From assembly GCA_937128055.1 (NCBI GenBank), contig CAKZMC010000051.1:1-33685 (forward strand): 33,685 nucleotides of DNA, read 5' to 3'. The stretch comes from an uncultured Actinomycetes bacterium. GTDB taxonomy: Bacteria > Actinomycetota > Geothermincolia > Geothermincolales > RBG-13-55-18. Under the pieces are notes generated by a model. The model saw only the letters and a list, made by a program, of their open reading frames with translations, made no database searches and had not been told where the DNA came from. Position numbers and translations under genes: made by a program. Below, piece after piece: positions 1 through 6,302 of this stretch (the first letter of the stretch is position 1; each line of letters starts with the position of its first letter).

Positions 1-43
1 CTTGAATTGCCTCCTCCATGGTCATACTCTTTTTCTTGGCCAT
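1..43 (-). CDS. 5' end of a divergent gene (14 codons, runs off the window)
   Basis: On the minus strand an ATG (complement of 41-43) follows a strong GAAAGGAG ribosome-binding site (complement of about 50-58), and opens a frame reading MAKKKSMTMEEAIQ to the window edge. The Shine-Dalgarno spacing is good and the frame has no stop. The peptide resembles the start of CoA-transferase alpha subunits, many of which begin with a short basic stretch and then a TMEEAI-like helix, but 14 residues are too few to name a family. It is transcribed away from the Xaa-Pro peptidase gene. Confidence 0.6.
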   Translation of the reverse strand, partial: MAKKKSMTMEEAIQ

Positions 44-182
44 CGCTTTCTCCTTTCAGATAAAGGTCTTTGGAAAATTACCCTTATCTTGGAGAGCGAT
101 GGCTTTTGTTGTCAAAGAACAAATGCCGTATCCTATTTACAGAAGTTTATGGGCTCAGCCGAAAGAGCTAGGAGTTGACGTA
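44..182. promoter_or_regulatory. Divergent intergenic region, noticeably AT-richer than the genes
   Basis: This 139-bp stretch separates the minus-strand gene start from the peptidase start and must hold promoters for both. A TTGTCA at 109-114 is a possible -35 for the plus strand, with only weak -10 candidates (TCCTAT at 131-136, TATTTA at 134-139). An open frame runs through it in phase with the peptidase from an ATG at 18, but that extension is uncharacteristic of the family and overlaps the divergent gene. I therefore treat it as non-coding. Confidence 0.4.
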
Positions 183-1286
183 ATGGAGTATGCAGAATAT
201 GAGGCAAGAAGGAAGAGAGCGTTGCTTAACTCCAAATTGCAGGGTCTTGACGGCTTGTTGATATCTTACATGGCGGACGTGCGTTACCTGTGCGGTTTCA
301 GCGGGTCGAGCGGCATGGTCCTCCTCGTGCCCCGCGCGGGTTACTTCCTGACAGACTTCCGCTACCGGGAACAGGCGGCCCTGGAGGTGGCTGGACTGCG
401 CACCGTGATCTGCGATAACGGTTTCGGCGAGGCCCTGCGGGAGATACTGGAACGCCGCGGGCGGGGAGGATCCGTTAACGCGAAGAGGATAGGTTTCGAC
501 CCAAAGACGATGACCTGCGCGGAGCTGTCCGAGCTGCGGCGGCGGCTGCGGGGGGCAGCGGTTCTGAAGCCCCTGAAAACGGAATTACAGGAGCTCAGGG
601 CGCGCAAGAGCCGCGGCGAGGTCGCGTTGATAAGGAAAGCCCTGAAGGTGGCGGAGGCGTCCTTCCAAGAGGCCCTGAGGCATATCGGAAGGGAAACCAG
701 CGAGCGGGAGCTGGCCCTGCAGGTGGATTTCGCCGCCCGCAGGCGGGGGGCGGAGGGGGCTTCCTTCGAGACCATCGTGGCGTCGGGGAGAAGGGGTGCC
801 CTGGTGCACGCCAGGCCGTCCGGGAAAAGGCTGGCCGGTGCGGTGGTCATCGACTGGGGCGTGGTGTACGGGGGATATAACACGGACTGCACGCGCACCC
901 TGGGCTTCGGGAGGGTGCCGGCGGGGCTCGCGAGGGCGCACCGGCTGGTCCTGGAGGCCCGGGAGAAGGCCCTGGCGGCCACGAGGGCCGGGGTGAAGGC
1001 CTGCGAGGTGGATCGCGCCGCACGGGAGGTGGTAGAGAAAGCGGGCTACGGGAGCGCTTTCGGGCACGGCTTGGGCCACGGGGTGGGGCTGGAGGTGCAC
1101 GAGAGGCCGCACCTGGGGCCGAGGAGCCGGGACGTGCTGGAGGAGGGCATGGTCTTCACCATCGAGCCCGGCATCTACCTTCCTGGGGTGGGGGGGGTGA
1201 GGGTGGAGGACATGGTACTGGTCACCGCCCACGGGGCGGAGGTTCTCGCCACGCTCCCCCACTCCCTCGACCCCTCGCATTACTGA
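183..1286 (+). CDS. pepQ: Xaa-Pro aminopeptidase (M24 family)
   Basis: This cytoplasmic dimetal peptidase is predicted to cleave X-Pro bonds. The 367-residue product has an N-terminal creatinase-like domain (about 1-130, with a YLCGFSGSSG segment) and a C-terminal pita-bread M24 domain. Metal ligands are visible: D224 (VIDWG), D235 (NTDCTRT), the His in GHGLGHG, E328 (TIEPG) and E342 (VRVED). The start is ATG 183, with AGGAG at 170-174 eight bases upstream; the in-frame ATG at 18 has no such site and would add 55 atypical residues. It precedes efp, as yqhT does in Bacillus. The choice of symbol between pepP and pepQ is loose, since the two overlap in sequence. Confidence 0.9.
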   Translation: MEYAEYEARRKRALLNSKLQGLDGLLISYMADVRYLCGFSGSSGMVLLVPRAGYFLTDFRYREQAALEVAGLRTVICDNGFGEALREILERRGRGGSVNAKRIGFDPKTMTCAELSELRRRLRGAAVLKPLKTELQELRARKSRGEVALIRKALKVAEASFQEALRHIGRETSERELALQVDFAARRRGAEGASFETIVASGRRGALVHARPSGKRLAGAVVIDWGVVYGGYNTDCTRTLGFGRVPAGLARAHRLVLEAREKALAATRAGVKACEVDRAAREVVEKAGYGSAFGHGLGHGVGLEVHERPHLGPRSRDVLEEGMVFTIEPGIYLPGVGGVRVEDMVLVTAHGAEVLATLPHSLDPSHY

Positions 1287-1303
1287 CCAGGAAGACATAT
1301 GCG

Positions 1304-1344
1304 AGGGGTCAACACACGGGGCCAGGCCGCATTCGTTGCCTTTT
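1304..1344. repeat. REP-like repeat, copy A
   Basis: About 40 bp shared with copy B at 2936-2973: both contain GTCAACACA, then GGGG(C/T)CAGGCC, then CATTCG and a GCCTTTT end. The copies differ by a few substitutions and single-base indels, so they are diverged relatives and not a recent duplication. Both lie immediately after a stop codon (pepQ and nusB). The placement and the GGGGTCAGGC core are consistent with an extragenic REP-type element; no associated transposase gene is in the window. Confidence 0.6.
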
Positions 1345-1427
1345 CCTCCCTTTTTCGGCCCGGAGCCTTGGGGTAGGGGTCGAGTGGCCGGGCCGGTGGG
1401 ATGGGAATCCGTCCTTTTCGGCTGTGT

Positions 1428-1433
1428 TAAAAT
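1428..1433 (+). promoter_or_regulatory. Possible -10 box for the efp operon
   Basis: TAAAAT lies 39 bases before the efp start in otherwise GC-rich DNA. No convincing -35 is seen at the expected distance, so only the -10 is proposed. The 186-bp gap between pepQ and efp, with a repeat at its 5' side, makes a separate efp promoter plausible. Confidence 0.3.
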
Positions 1434-1472
1434 GGGACGCGTAGGCCGGTAAATGATGGAGGAAAGGCGAGG

Positions 1473-2033
1473 ATGATCACCACGGCGGATTTCAGAAACG
1501 GCATCACCATCGACTTGGACGGCGCTCTCTACAACCTGGTCTATTTTCAACACGTGAAGCCGGGCAAGGGAGGCGCCTTCGTGCGCACGCGCCTGAAGAA
1601 CCTGAAGACGGGGGCGGTGATCGAGAAGACCTTCCGTGCCGGGGAAAGGGTGGAGCTGGCCATCCTGGACAAGCGGCGCATGCAGTACCTCTACCGGGAT
1701 GGAGACAGCCACCTCTTCATGGACCTTGAAACCTACGAGCAGCTGTCCATCCCCGGGGATGAGGTGGGAGAGACCGCGAGGTACCTGGTGGAGGGGATCA
1801 CGGTGGAGGTGCCCCTCTACGAGGGCAAGCCGGTGGGGGTGGAGCCGCCCGTCTTCGTGGACATGGAGGTCGTGGAAACCGCCCCCGGGGTGAAGGGGGA
1901 CACGGCAAGCGGGGGGAGCAAGCCGGCCACCCTGGAGACGGGCTTGGTGGTCAACGTCCCCTTCTTCATCGAGGCGGGAAACCGGGTGAAGATAGATACC
2001 CGCAGCGGCGAGTACGTGGAGCGCGTGGAGTAG
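1473..2033 (+). CDS. efp: Elongation factor P
   Basis: Binds between the P and E sites of the ribosome and rescues stalling at polyproline stretches. The 186-residue length is standard. The sequence shows the N-terminal KOW-like domain with the acceptor loop [15 protein letters not shown], where K32 sits at the position modified in many bacteria. Two OB-like domains follow (about 65-130 and 130-186), ending in the typical [20 protein letters not shown] signature. ATG 1473 follows a GGAGGAAAGG site. It lies 13 bp upstream of the Asp23-family gene and is likely co-transcribed with it and nusB. No modification gene is visible in the window. Confidence 0.97.
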   Translation: MITTADFRNGITIDLDGALYNLVYFQHVKPGKGGAFVRTRLKNLKTGAVIEKTFRAGERVELAILDKRRMQYLYRDGDSHLFMDLETYEQLSIPGDEVGETARYLVEGITVEVPLYEGKPVGVEPPVFVDMEVVETAPGVKGDTASGGSKPATLETGLVVNVPFFIEAGNRVKIDTRSGEYVERVE

Positions 2034-2046
2034 AGGGGGCGCGGAC

Positions 2047-2379
2047 ATGCTGGACTTGGGGGATTACAAGCTGCGGCCGGGAATGATCGAGCTGATGGCC
2101 GGGATAGCCCTCTCGCGCGTGGAGGGAGTCTCGGGGGTGGCCATGCGGGGCGAGGGCATGGACGAGGGCAAGAGGCGCAAGAACCTGGCCAAGGGCATAA
2201 AGGCGGAGGCGGGCGAGGGCGCCTTGACCTTGGAGGTGGAAGTGCACATGGACTACGGCCGGGATTTCCACCAGGTGGGGAGGGAGGTCCAGGGAGCGGT
2301 GAAGGAAGCGGTGGAATCCATGACCGGCTGGCGCGTGGAGGCGGTGGACGTCAACGTGACGGGGGTGAACGCCGTTTAG
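2047..2379 (+). CDS. Asp23/Gls24 family protein (YqhY-like)
   Basis: A small 110-residue cytoplasmic protein of the Asp23 (DUF322) family. The family pattern is recognisable: an early GMIELMAGIALSRVEGV segment, a central strand TLEVEVHMDYGRDFHQVGRE, then VKEAVESMTGWRVEAVDVNVTGV. In Bacillus the equivalent gene yqhY sits between fatty-acid carboxylase genes and nusB and has been linked to control of acetyl-CoA carboxylase; here the efp and nusB neighbours are kept but no acc genes are seen. Its stop codon abuts the GTG of nusB, so translation of the two is probably coupled. The molecular function is uncertain. Confidence 0.88.
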   Translation: MLDLGDYKLRPGMIELMAGIALSRVEGVSGVAMRGEGMDEGKRRKNLAKGIKAEAGEGALTLEVEVHMDYGRDFHQVGREVQGAVKEAVESMTGWRVEAVDVNVTGVNAV

Positions 2380-2934
2380 GTGAACGAGTCCCATCCCTTC
2401 GGCAGGCGCACGCTGGCCAGGAAGCTGGCCTGCGATATCCTTTACCAGGCGGACCTGACCGGTGAAGACCTCGGGGAAGTGGTGGGGAACTTCCGGCGCA
2501 TGCTGGAGGAGGGGATCGAGGAGAACCCCACCCCTCCCGACGGCATACCGGACATATCGCTGGAAAGGGTGCACCTTCTGCTCGGCGAGGATGCGCGGAT
2601 AGAGGAGCTTTCTTCCTTCGGCTCGGAGAGCCTTCTCTACCCCCCGGAGATACCGCGTTTCTCCCTGGACCTGGTGGGCCTTTACCTCGATCACCGCGAG
2701 GAGATCGACGGGCTCATAGACTCCTACGCGGACCGCTGGTCGCTGGAGCGCATGCCCATGGTGGACCGCAACCTCCTGCGCCTGGGTTTCGCGGAGCTCC
2801 TCTACCGGGAGGACATCCCCACCAACGTGACCATCAACGAGTACGTGGAGTTGGCCAAGGCCTTCTCCACCGAGGAGTCCGGGAAATTCATAAACGGGGT
2901 GCTGGGCAGGCTTTACCGCGACAGCCAGATATAA
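2380..2934 (+). CDS. nusB: Transcription antitermination factor NusB, with an internal insertion
   Basis: NusB with NusE (ribosomal protein S10) forms the boxA-binding part of the antitermination complex on rRNA operons. The product is 184 residues, against about 130-150 usually. The N-terminal helix (RRTLARKLACDILYQADL) and the C-terminal half (ERMPMVDRNLLRLGFAELLY, PTNVTINEYVELAKAFSTEESGKFINGVL) are canonical. The extra length is a proline-rich, acidic stretch at roughly residues 45-95 between helices. It starts at GTG 2380, directly after the TAG of the Asp23-family gene. It is followed by a 336-bp intergenic region holding repeats and the pyr promoter. Confidence 0.93.
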   Translation: MNESHPFGRRTLARKLACDILYQADLTGEDLGEVVGNFRRMLEEGIEENPTPPDGIPDISLERVHLLLGEDARIEELSSFGSESLLYPPEIPRFSLDLVGLYLDHREEIDGLIDSYADRWSLERMPMVDRNLLRLGFAELLYREDIPTNVTINEYVELAKAFSTEESGKFINGVLGRLYRDSQI

Positions 2935-2935
2935 G

Positions 2936-2973
2936 AGGTCAACACATGGGGTCAGGCCCATTCGCCGCCTTTT
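2936..2973. repeat. REP-like repeat, copy B
   Basis: Diverged copy of the 1304-1344 repeat, starting two bases after the nusB stop. It contains TGGGGTCAGGC at 2947-2957 and runs into a short hairpin, CCGCC-TTTT-GGCGG. A third TGGGGTCAGGC core lies 46 bases downstream in copy C, so this gap carries two tandem units. Confidence 0.6.
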
Positions 2974-2992
2974 GGCGGACGGGGGCAGCACT

Positions 2993-3017
2993 TGGGGTCA
3001 GGCGCCATGCGTGCCTG
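2993..3017. repeat. REP-like hairpin, copy C
   Basis: TGGGGTCAGGC at 2993-3003 repeats the core of copy B. Here it leads into a clear hairpin: CAGGCGC (2999-3005), loop CATGC, GTGCCTG (3011-3017), seven pairs with one G-T. A conserved G-rich tag followed by a short imperfect hairpin is the architecture of REP elements mobilised by RAYT transposases. No U-run follows, so it is not an intrinsic terminator. Confidence 0.5.
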
Positions 3018-3101
3018 GGACGCGGGGCGGCCGTCAGATCAGGGGAAACCGGGTTTTTACCCGAAATAATGCTCATATCGGAAGGATAATGGGAGGGGGT
3101 G

Positions 3102-3115
3102 AGAGAAGCTTCTCT
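3102..3115. promoter_or_regulatory. 14-bp perfect palindrome upstream of the pyr promoter
   Basis: AGAGAAGCTTCTCT is a perfect inverted repeat ending 11 bp before the -35 of the pyr promoter. It could be an operator or upstream factor site. It could also fold as a hairpin at the end of the nusB transcript, but no T-run follows. Confidence 0.35.
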
Positions 3116-3126
3116 GCGAAAAAGCG

Positions 3127-3155
3127 TTGCCCGGCGAAAAAGGCGATGCTATGAT
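3127..3155 (+). promoter_or_regulatory. Promoter of the pyr operon (extended -10)
   Basis: TTGCCC at 3127-3132, a 17-bp spacer, then TATGAT at 3150-3155 preceded by TGC, an extended -10. Transcription should start near 3162, twelve bases before the PyrR-binding loop, which is where an attenuator leader is expected to begin. Confidence 0.75.
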
Positions 3156-3171
3156 GTAGTTGACCTTTAAA

Positions 3172-3239
3172 CCAGTCCGGTGAGGCTGGCAAGGGAAAAA
3201 TGAGAATACGACCTATCGGGAGACCTTCCTGCGCCGGCC
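3172..3239 (+). promoter_or_regulatory. PyrR-binding loop and antiterminator of the pyr attenuator
   Basis: AGTCCGGTGAGGCT at 3174-3187 matches every position of the PyrR-binding consensus ARUCCNGNGAGGYU and is flanked by CC/GG closing pairs (3172-3189). An alternative pairing is visible: GGCTGGC (3184-3190) with GCCGGCC (3233-3239), extended by AGGGA (3192-3196) with TTCCT (3226-3230). This antiterminator uses bases of both the binding loop and the terminator, so the structures exclude each other. Known PyrR logic then applies: with UMP bound, PyrR holds the loop, the terminator forms and transcription stops; when pyrimidines are scarce the antiterminator allows readthrough. Confidence 0.85.
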
Positions 3240-3254
3240 GCAGGAAGGTTTTTT
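3223..3254 (+). terminator. Intrinsic terminator of the pyr attenuator
   Basis: CCTTCCTGCG (3224-3233) pairs with CGCAGGAAGG (3239-3248) around a five-base loop and is followed by six T (3249-3254). A flanking A-T pair extends the stem to eleven. It ends 16 bp before the pyrR start codon and is the only strong rho-independent signal in the leader. Confidence 0.92.
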
Positions 3255-3267
3255 GCGCCCGGGGTGA

Positions 3268-3813
<546 letters not shown>

Positions 3814-4051
3814 GCTTGCCGTCCACGGACGGGATCTTCCGTGTCCGCCACGGTTCGTGGCGCACGCGGTTCGCGGGGCGGGAAAGGGCGAAGGTGGCTC
3901 CGCGGCGGTGGCGTTGCGGGAGGCAAGGCGGCACGGGTCGTGCGGGTACGGCAGGTGCGCGGGAGGAAGGGCACGGTCTCCGCAAGTCCGGGGGGAGATG
4001 TGAGAAGACACCGTTTGCGTCCTGAAGGGGACCTCAACGGGGAGGACTGCC
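3814..4051 (+). other. Intergenic region pyrR-pyrB
   Basis: No gene is supported here. It contains two GC-rich hairpins, CCGTCC-AC-GGACGG (about 3819-3832) and CGCCACG-GTT-CGTGGCG (about 3847-3863), neither followed by a T-run. In Bacillus the equivalent gap carries pyrP and further PyrR attenuators; here neither a permease remnant nor a second matching PyrR loop is found. GGAGG at 4041-4045 serves pyrB. Confidence 0.5.
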
Positions 4052-4987
4052 TTGGCGGTTAAGGGGCATCTACTGGACGTGGACGATCTCCGGAGGGAGG
4101 ACCTGGAGCGCATATTGGAGACGGCACGCTCGTTTTCCGAGGTGCTGCGCAGGCCCATCAAGAAGGTCCCCTCCCTGCGGGGAAAGACGGTGGTCAACCT
4201 GTTCTACGAGCCTTCCACCCGCACCCGGCTCTCCTTCGAGGTGGCGGCAAAACGGCTGAGCGCCGACGTGCTGAACTTCACCGCCTCCGCCTCCAGCGTG
4301 GAGAAGGGGGAGAGCCTCAAGGACACCGCTCTCACCCTGCGCGCTATGGGAGTGGATGCGGTGATCATCCGCCATCCCGTGGCCGGCGCACCCTGTCTGC
4401 TGAGGAGATGGCTGGACGTGACGGTGATCAACGCCGGTGACGGCATGCACGCCCATCCCACCCAGGCCCTCCTGGACCTCTTCACCATGCGGGAGAGGCT
4501 CGGCGACATGGAGGGAGCGACCATCGCCTACGTGGGGGACATCCTGCATTCCCGCGTGGCCCGCTCGGGCATGAAAGCCTGCAGGGCTGCGGGTATGCGG
4601 GTGGTGGCGGTGGCGCCGCCCACCCTTATGCCTCCTGCGGTGCCGGATTACGTGGAGGTGTCCCATTCCTTCGACGCGGTGATACCGCGCTGCGACGTGA
4701 TCTACATGCTGCGTATCCAGAAGGAGAGGCAGCAGGAAGCGAGGTTCCCCAGCCTGGAAGAATATGCCAGGCTATACCAGTTGGACAAAGAGCGCCTGCG
4801 AAAGGCGAAGCCCGGGGTGGTGGTGATGCACCCCGGCCCCATGAACCGGGGGGTGGAGATCTCCTCCGAGGTGGCGGACGCGCCGCACGCGGCCATAACC
4901 GCCCAGGTATCCGCGGGAGTGGCGGTGCGCATGGCCGTGCTCTTCCTTCTCCTGGGAGGAGGGGAGGGGGGTGGCGTCCTTGCCTGA
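4052..4987 (+). CDS. pyrB: Aspartate carbamoyltransferase catalytic subunit
   Basis: Condenses carbamoyl phosphate with aspartate to N-carbamoylaspartate. The 311-residue product carries the carbamoyl-phosphate loop FYEPSTRTRLSFE (51-63), the second-subunit loop SSVEKGES (81-88, lysine at 85), the HPTQALLD motif and the aspartate-binding HPGPMNRGVEI segment. No pyrI regulatory gene is present, as in other Gram-positive-type operons. It starts at TTG 4052 after GGAGG, and its end overlaps pyrC by 17 bp. All key residues seem intact, so the pathway below carbamoyl phosphate should be active, which sharpens the question of where carbamoyl phosphate comes from. Confidence 0.96.
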   Translation: MAVKGHLLDVDDLRREDLERILETARSFSEVLRRPIKKVPSLRGKTVVNLFYEPSTRTRLSFEVAAKRLSADVLNFTASASSVEKGESLKDTALTLRAMGVDAVIIRHPVAGAPCLLRRWLDVTVINAGDGMHAHPTQALLDLFTMRERLGDMEGATIAYVGDILHSRVARSGMKACRAAGMRVVAVAPPTLMPPAVPDYVEVSHSFDAVIPRCDVIYMLRIQKERQQEARFPSLEEYARLYQLDKERLRKAKPGVVVMHPGPMNRGVEISSEVADAPHAAITAQVSAGVAVRMAVLFLLLGGGEGGGVLA

Positions 4988-6302
4988 TCTCCTCATCAGG
5001 GGCGCGCGAGTCGTGGATCCCTTCCGGGGGACGGATGAAGGCATGGACCTCCTGGTTTCCAGGGGTCGCGTGGCCGAGCTGGGCAAGGGGATCCCCGCGG
5101 AGGGTCGCGAGGTGATCGACGCTGAGGGGATGATCGTCGCGCCGGGCTTCCTGGACATCCACGTGCACCTGCGGGAGCCCGGGAGGGAGGACGAGGAGAC
5201 GCTGGAGAGCGGGCTTGCCGCGGCGCTGAGGGGGGGCTTCACCGCGGTGTGCTGCATGCCCAACACAGATCCGCCCCTGGACAACGCCGCGCTGGTGGAG
5301 GAGATGGCGCTCAAAGCGGCCAAGCTGGGCCTGGCGGACCTCTTTATCGTGGGGTGCGTTACGCGGGGAAGGCAGGGGCGCGAGCTGGCGGAGATGGGGC
5401 TGATGCACCTGAGCCGGGCGCGGGTAAGGGCTTTCTCCGATGACGGTGACGGCATAGAGGACGCCGGGCTTATGAGGCGCGCGCTGGAATACGTCAGCGG
5501 CTTCGGCGGCGTGATCGTCTCCCACCCCGAGGACCGCGGCCTCTCGCGGGGAGGCCAGGTGAACGAGGGAGAGGTCTCCTTCGCCCTGGGCTTGCGCGGC
5601 ATTCCCGCCCTCGCGGAGGAGGTCATGGTGGCCCGCGACCTGCTGCTGGCCGGGGAGACGGGTGCCCGCCTCCACTTGGCCCATCTGAGCACCGCGCGTT
5701 CCCTGCACATGGTAAGGGAGGCCAAGTCACGGGGGCTCAGGGTGACCGCGGAAGCTACCCCGCATCACCTGGTGCTCAGCGAGAGGGACATAAGGGATTA
5801 CGATACCGTGTACAAGGTGAACCCTCCCCTGCGCACGCCCGAGGACGTGAGGGAGCTACGCCAGGCACTGACGGACGGCACCGTGGACGCAATTGCCACC
5901 GATCACGCCCCCCATGCGCCCGAGGAAAAGGAGCGCGAATTCGAGTATGCCCCCTTCGGGGTGGTGGGGATGGAGAGCGCCTTCCCGGTCCTCTATACGG
6001 AGCTGGTGGAGAGGGGAGAACTGCCGCTGATGAGGTTGCTGGACCTTCTCACCAGGGGACCTGCGGAGGTCATGGGCCTGCAGGCGCCGGAGTACGGGGG
6101 AGGCATCGAGGTGGGCTGCCGCGCCGACCTGGTGCTTCTCGAGACGGGGAGGGAATGGGTCATGGACGCGGGAGCTTTCGCATCGAAAGGGAGGAACTGT
6201 CCCTTCCACGGACGCAAGGTGAAGGGCAGGGTGGCGTTCACCTTGAAAAACGGCAGGGTGGCGTTCGCGGCGGCCGGCCGGGGAGGAGAGGGCGTTGGAT
6301 AG
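4971..6302 (+). CDS. pyrC: Dihydroorotase
   Basis: Zinc amidohydrolase that cyclises N-carbamoylaspartate to dihydroorotate. The 443-residue length suits the Gram-positive-type class. The metal-site residues are visible: H64 and H66 in DIHVHLREPG, Asp in FSDDGDG (157-158), H185 (SHPED), H238 (HLAHLS) and D311 (ATDHAPH). The start is GTG 4971, inside the end of pyrB. Its stop overlaps the next gene by 8 bp, so pyrB, pyrC and the carB-like gene are tightly coupled and there is no room for carA in between. Confidence 0.96.
   Translation: MASLPDLLIRGARVVDPFRGTDEGMDLLVSRGRVAELGKGIPAEGREVIDAEGMIVAPGFLDIHVHLREPGREDEETLESGLAAALRGGFTAVCCMPNTDPPLDNAALVEEMALKAAKLGLADLFIVGCVTRGRQGRELAEMGLMHLSRARVRAFSDDGDGIEDAGLMRRALEYVSGFGGVIVSHPEDRGLSRGGQVNEGEVSFALGLRGIPALAEEVMVARDLLLAGETGARLHLAHLSTARSLHMVREAKSRGLRVTAEATPHHLVLSERDIRDYDTVYKVNPPLRTPEDVRELRQALTDGTVDAIATDHAPHAPEEKEREFEYAPFGVVGMESAFPVLYTELVERGELPLMRLLDLLTRGPAEVMGLQAPEYGGGIEVGCRADLVLLETGREWVMDAGAFASKGRNCPFHGRKVKGRVAFTLKNGRVAFAAAGRGGEGVG

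Noticed and set aside
18-182. N-terminal extension of pepQ from ATG 18
   Set aside because: It overlaps the well-supported divergent gene start at 1-43, lacks a ribosome-binding site, and is unlike the family N-terminus; ATG 183 has AGGAG at the right distance.
585-2048. Long open frame on the minus strand (487 codons) across pepQ and efp
   Set aside because: It runs antisense to two clear genes and crosses their boundary. The translation is rich in His, Pro, Arg and Gly, as usual for antisense frames in GC-rich DNA, and it has no family features.
3980-3996. Second PyrR-binding loop before pyrB (AGTCCGGGGGGAGA)
   Set aside because: It matches the first half of the consensus only; the invariant GAGG-pyrimidine-U part is missing, and no terminator hairpin with a T-run follows.
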